A stretch of DNA of 64,000 nt, taken from contig NZ_FOXE01000003.1 in NCBI RefSeq assembly GCF_900115635.1, positions 113,286 to 177,285 of the forward strand, read 5' to 3'. Each line of letters begins with the position of its first letter. The first letter of the stretch is position 1. Made by a program: the position numbers and the translations under genes. A model generated the notes under the pieces. That model was not told the DNA's origin and did not search any database. It was given only the letters and a program-made list of their open reading frames with translations. The stretch is from Oscillibacter sp. PC13 (lineage in GTDB: Bacteria > Bacillota > Clostridia > Oscillospirales > Oscillospiraceae). Shown here piece after piece: positions 61,787 to 64,000 of this stretch.

Positions 61787-61818
61787 CCGGAGGAAAGCAC
61801 ACGGATAAATCATGCGCG

Positions 61819-62241
61819 TCACCTTTTTCCGGCAGCATGACGGCCGGCATGGCGCCAGCAGACAGATCCACTGCCATCTTGTGTGGAACGGCGGAGCAGC
61901 GCACCTACTGCCTCTCCGCAGAGTATTTTCTCTGGAGCCGCATTGTTTGACAAGATGGCCAGGCTGGTTTCCCGGGTCATAGCAGCATATTTATAGGCTT
62001 GAAACTTGCAGGTCAACTTGTGTCTGTCCATCGTTTCAATCCAGCCGATATACACCACAAAATCGCCATCATGGACAGGGGCCAGATTTCTTGTGCTGTC
62101 ATAGCCCATAAAAAGGCGGTCATCTCCAAAGAGACGGATGGCAAGCTGATTTCCCGCATCTCCCCAGAAGTCTGCAGTGCCGCCAGTACTATTTTCTCCG
62201 GCAGCCATCCGTACCCGCAGTGTCATTTTACTTCCAATCAT
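61819..62241 (-). CDS. Diverged 3-aminobutyryl-CoA ammonia-lyase paralogue (hotdog fold)
   Basis: This 140-residue protein resembles the enzyme encoded at the right edge of the window: MTLRVRMAAGENS, LAPVHDGDFVVYIGWIE, TCKFQAYKYAAMTRET and CGEAVGALL line up with the same segments there. After AVGALLRR the C terminus diverges and is about 15 residues longer. GGGAGGAA precedes the ATG. Whether it is active is unclear; a shifted 3' end is possible. Confidence 0.75.
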   Translation of the reverse strand: MIGSKMTLRVRMAAGENSTGGTADFWGDAGNQLAIRLFGDDRLFMGYDSTRNLAPVHDGDFVVYIGWIETMDRHKLTCKFQAYKYAAMTRETSLAILSNNAAPEKILCGEAVGALLRRSTQDGSGSVCWRHAGRHAAGKR

Positions 62242-62608
62242 GGCAGATTCCTCCCACAGTCCTTCTTGGTTTCATCCGATTTAGTGCCCCATCCTTGGCC
62301 CTGGCTGGGGCAGGTATTTTCTGTTTCTCATGATACAGGCGAAAGTATGCAAAAGTAAATTGCAGAAACAGAATGGATACCATTCGGATTTCTGATTCCA
62401 GGGCTTGCAGCTTCAAGGTAGCATTTGTATCGGCTGTCGTTTCACCGGCGGCGGCCGCTGGTCATTCTTTTATTTAATGTGTCTGATTCACTTTTTGAAT
62501 TCAGTTCGCCATGGAGCGGGCAAATGGACATCTTGATTGTTTTCTGCATTCCAGTTATACTCTTCTTATGTTATTGCAGAGAGCGCTTTGCAGAAGGCGG
62601 TGCCGCAC
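62242..62608. other. Divergent control region, hotdog gene and LysR gene
   Basis: No further gene is seen. A minus-strand promoter candidate is TTTACT, 18 bases, TATCAT (62330-62359) for the hotdog gene. A LysR site cannot be named from sequence alone, but this region is where the LysR protein would be expected to bind. Confidence 0.45.
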
Positions 62609-63505
62609 ATGAGTCTTTCCAAATATCGGGCATTTGTCAAAATTGCGCAGACGGGCAGTCTGACAAGCGCAGCCAGACAGCTCGGGTATTCCCAGCCTGC
62701 CGTCAGCCACATGATTGAATCATTGGAGCGGGAATTCGGTTTTCCGCTGTTTATCCGAAACCGGGACGGTATCCTGCTCACGGAAAATGGCAAACAGGTC
62801 CTTGATGCCTGCTGCCAGATTATCAACGACGAAAACGCTCTGCAGGAAACCATATCCTCTATTAACGGCCTTCTCTCTGGAACCATTCATCTTGGGGCCT
62901 ACACCAGTATGATGCTCGGCTTTCTCCCCCGGGCAATCCGCAGCTTTTCCGATATCTATCCCAGCATTCAGATCCACCTGCAGGAACTGCTGCTCAGCGG
63001 CCTGCAGGACTCTTTGATCCGGGGATCCATTGATTTGGCGTTTATGGTGAATCTTGCCCCAAAGGGATTTACCTTTCTTCCGCTGATCAGAGATCGGATC
63101 TGCGTAATCATGCGGGAGGATCATCCATTTGCTTCTTATGAAAAAGTTCCGCCCTCCCTGCTCAACGGCTGCAGTTTCATTAAATTCGGACCGGAATTTG
63201 ACGACTATTTCGATGCTTCCCTGAAAAATGCGCCCTTTTCTCCAAGCATCCGTTACTATGTCACAAGTGACGTAGCAGCTATGTCCCTGGTGTCAGATGG
63301 CCTCGGCATTTCTGTCAGCAGCAGTCTGCTGCAGGACATTCTCCCCCGCAATGTCGTCGCGCGGGAGCTTGAGGGCGGCTTTGGGCGGAACCTTGGCATT
63401 GCCGTGAAATCTCTGAGGCAGGCCCCACCAGCGGTACGGGAATTGATCCGTATTTCCAAAAAGGCTGCTCAGCAGATGGACTCCCGGCATCTTACCGTCC
63501 TGTAA
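62609..63505 (+). CDS. LysR-family transcriptional regulator
   Basis: This 298-residue protein has a winged helix-turn-helix (MSLSKYRAFVKIAQTGSLTS, then AARQLGYSQPAVSHMIESLE) and a substrate-binding domain (residues about 90-290) with ISVSSSLLQDILP. AGAAGGCGG lies 8 bases before the ATG at 62609; the longer frame to 62537 has no site. It sits between two ammonia-lyase-type genes and may control them. Confidence 0.93.
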   Translation: MSLSKYRAFVKIAQTGSLTSAARQLGYSQPAVSHMIESLEREFGFPLFIRNRDGILLTENGKQVLDACCQIINDENALQETISSINGLLSGTIHLGAYTSMMLGFLPRAIRSFSDIYPSIQIHLQELLLSGLQDSLIRGSIDLAFMVNLAPKGFTFLPLIRDRICVIMREDHPFASYEKVPPSLLNGCSFIKFGPEFDDYFDASLKNAPFSPSIRYYVTSDVAAMSLVSDGLGISVSSSLLQDILPRNVVARELEGGFGRNLGIAVKSLRQAPPAVRELIRISKKAAQQMDSRHLTVL

Positions 63506-63600
63506 GAAGAAGTGCCGGTACTGTCCGGCTATGTCTGAATGGTATCTCCGCAAGCAAAGTGCGTCCTGCCCCGCCCTTCCGAAACAGGCCCGTTCGCGCC

Positions 63601-63642
63601 AAAAGGCGCCAGCCTCTGCCGATGCAGAAGCTGGCGCCTTTT
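63601..63642. terminator. Bidirectional terminator, LysR gene and ammonia-lyase
   Basis: AAAAGGCGCCAGC and GCTGGCGCCTTTT form a perfect 13-bp stem around a 16-base loop, with T runs in both directions. Confidence 0.9.
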
Positions 63643-63700
63643 GTTGGCTTTTGCGGCCGCCCGCAAATTGGGGAGATCAAAATGAGGGGGTACCTGTTTC

Positions 63701-64000
63701 TCAGCGAACCTGGAACTTGGGGTCAGCGTGGTCAATGCGCTGGAAGGGCTTCTTCACGACCAGGGTGCCGACAGCCTCGCCGCAGAGGACGGGCTCGGGG
63801 AGGACGTCCGCGGCGGAGTCCGCCAGAGCAGGGTCGCGGGGCAGGGTGATGTACTTGTATGCCTCAAACTTGCAGGTCAGAGAGGTGTTGCCCACCTTTT
63901 CAATCCAGCCGGTGTACTCCATGAAGTCGCCGGCGTAGACGGGAGCCGTGAAGCGGACGTTCTCATAGCCCAAAAACAGGCTCTCGTCGCCGAACAGCCG
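63701..64000 (-). CDS. kal: 3-aminobutyryl-CoA ammonia-lyase, C-terminal part (5' end outside window)
   Basis: The frame runs off the right edge; the visible 99 residues include RFTAPVYAGDFMEYTGWIE, VGNTSLTCKFEAYKYI and SAADVLPEPVLCGEAVGT. This hotdog-fold enzyme removes ammonia from 3-aminobutyryl-CoA to give crotonyl-CoA in lysine fermentation to butyrate. Further pathway genes (kamA, kamDE, kdd, kce) would be expected to the right. Confidence 0.85.
   Translation of the reverse strand, partial: RLFGDESLFLGYENVRFTAPVYAGDFMEYTGWIEKVGNTSLTCKFEAYKYITLPRDPALADSAADVLPEPVLCGEAVGTLVVKKPFQRIDHADPKFQVR

Overview
The window looks like chromosomal DNA from a spore-forming, fairly GC-rich member of the Clostridia, most likely an Oscillospiraceae lineage such as Intestinimonas, Flavonifractor or Lawsonibacter. 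This is inference from several things: sporulation genes (spoVM, spoIVA, cotJ, yunB, sigH, a spoIIM-like gene), synteny of the prkC-rsgA-spoVM block with other Firmicutes, and a 3-aminobutyryl-CoA ammonia-lyase gene of lysine fermentation at the right edge. No rRNA, tRNA or CRISPR array was seen.

Layout. 1-13.8 kb is one long plus-strand run of housekeeping genes: yicC, remA, gmk, rpoZ, priA, def, fmt, a zinc protease, rsmB, rlmN, a PP2C phosphatase, a PASTA kinase and rsgA. It is followed by the tiny spoVM and a SPOCS/LysM spore protein (to 15.75 kb). 15.8-27 kb holds a polar amino-acid ABC transporter, spoIVA, an alkyltransferase, coaX, a divergent pair of glycolytic genes (PPi-type phosphofructokinase and class II aldolase) and two cell-wall or spore-type proteins. 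At 27-28 kb a Xer-type tyrosine recombinase lies beside a 28-bp palindromic dif-like site.

The most unusual region is 28.17-33.42 kb. An AT-richer, complete gokushovirus-type microvirus (Rep, a small basic protein, M15 peptidase, a VP5-like protein, scaffold, major capsid protein, pilot protein, a small membrane protein) is inserted in the dif-like site and carries no integrase of its own. Removing it on paper restores a longer perfect palindrome. A perfect consensus promoter at its right end points out across attR; only in the excised circle would it drive rep.

33.5-64 kb is mostly minus-strand: radA, cwlD, ligA, yunB, murD, yebC, nif3-like, trmK, sigH, glmM, ruvB/ruvA/ruvC, an ECF sigma factor with a DUF4179 protein, xerD, spoIIM-like, yajC and tgt. 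Plus-strand exceptions are a cotJA-cotJB fusion with cotJC, rnpB (RNase P RNA) and a small cluster after rnpB ending in a Shedu-like (DUF4263) nuclease. The change from mainly plus-strand genes left of 28 kb (about 24 of 31) to mainly minus-strand genes right of 33 kb (about 29 of 37) is what one expects at a replication terminus, which agrees with the dif-like site. At the right edge a LysR regulator lies between two ammonia-lyase (hotdog-fold) paralogues.
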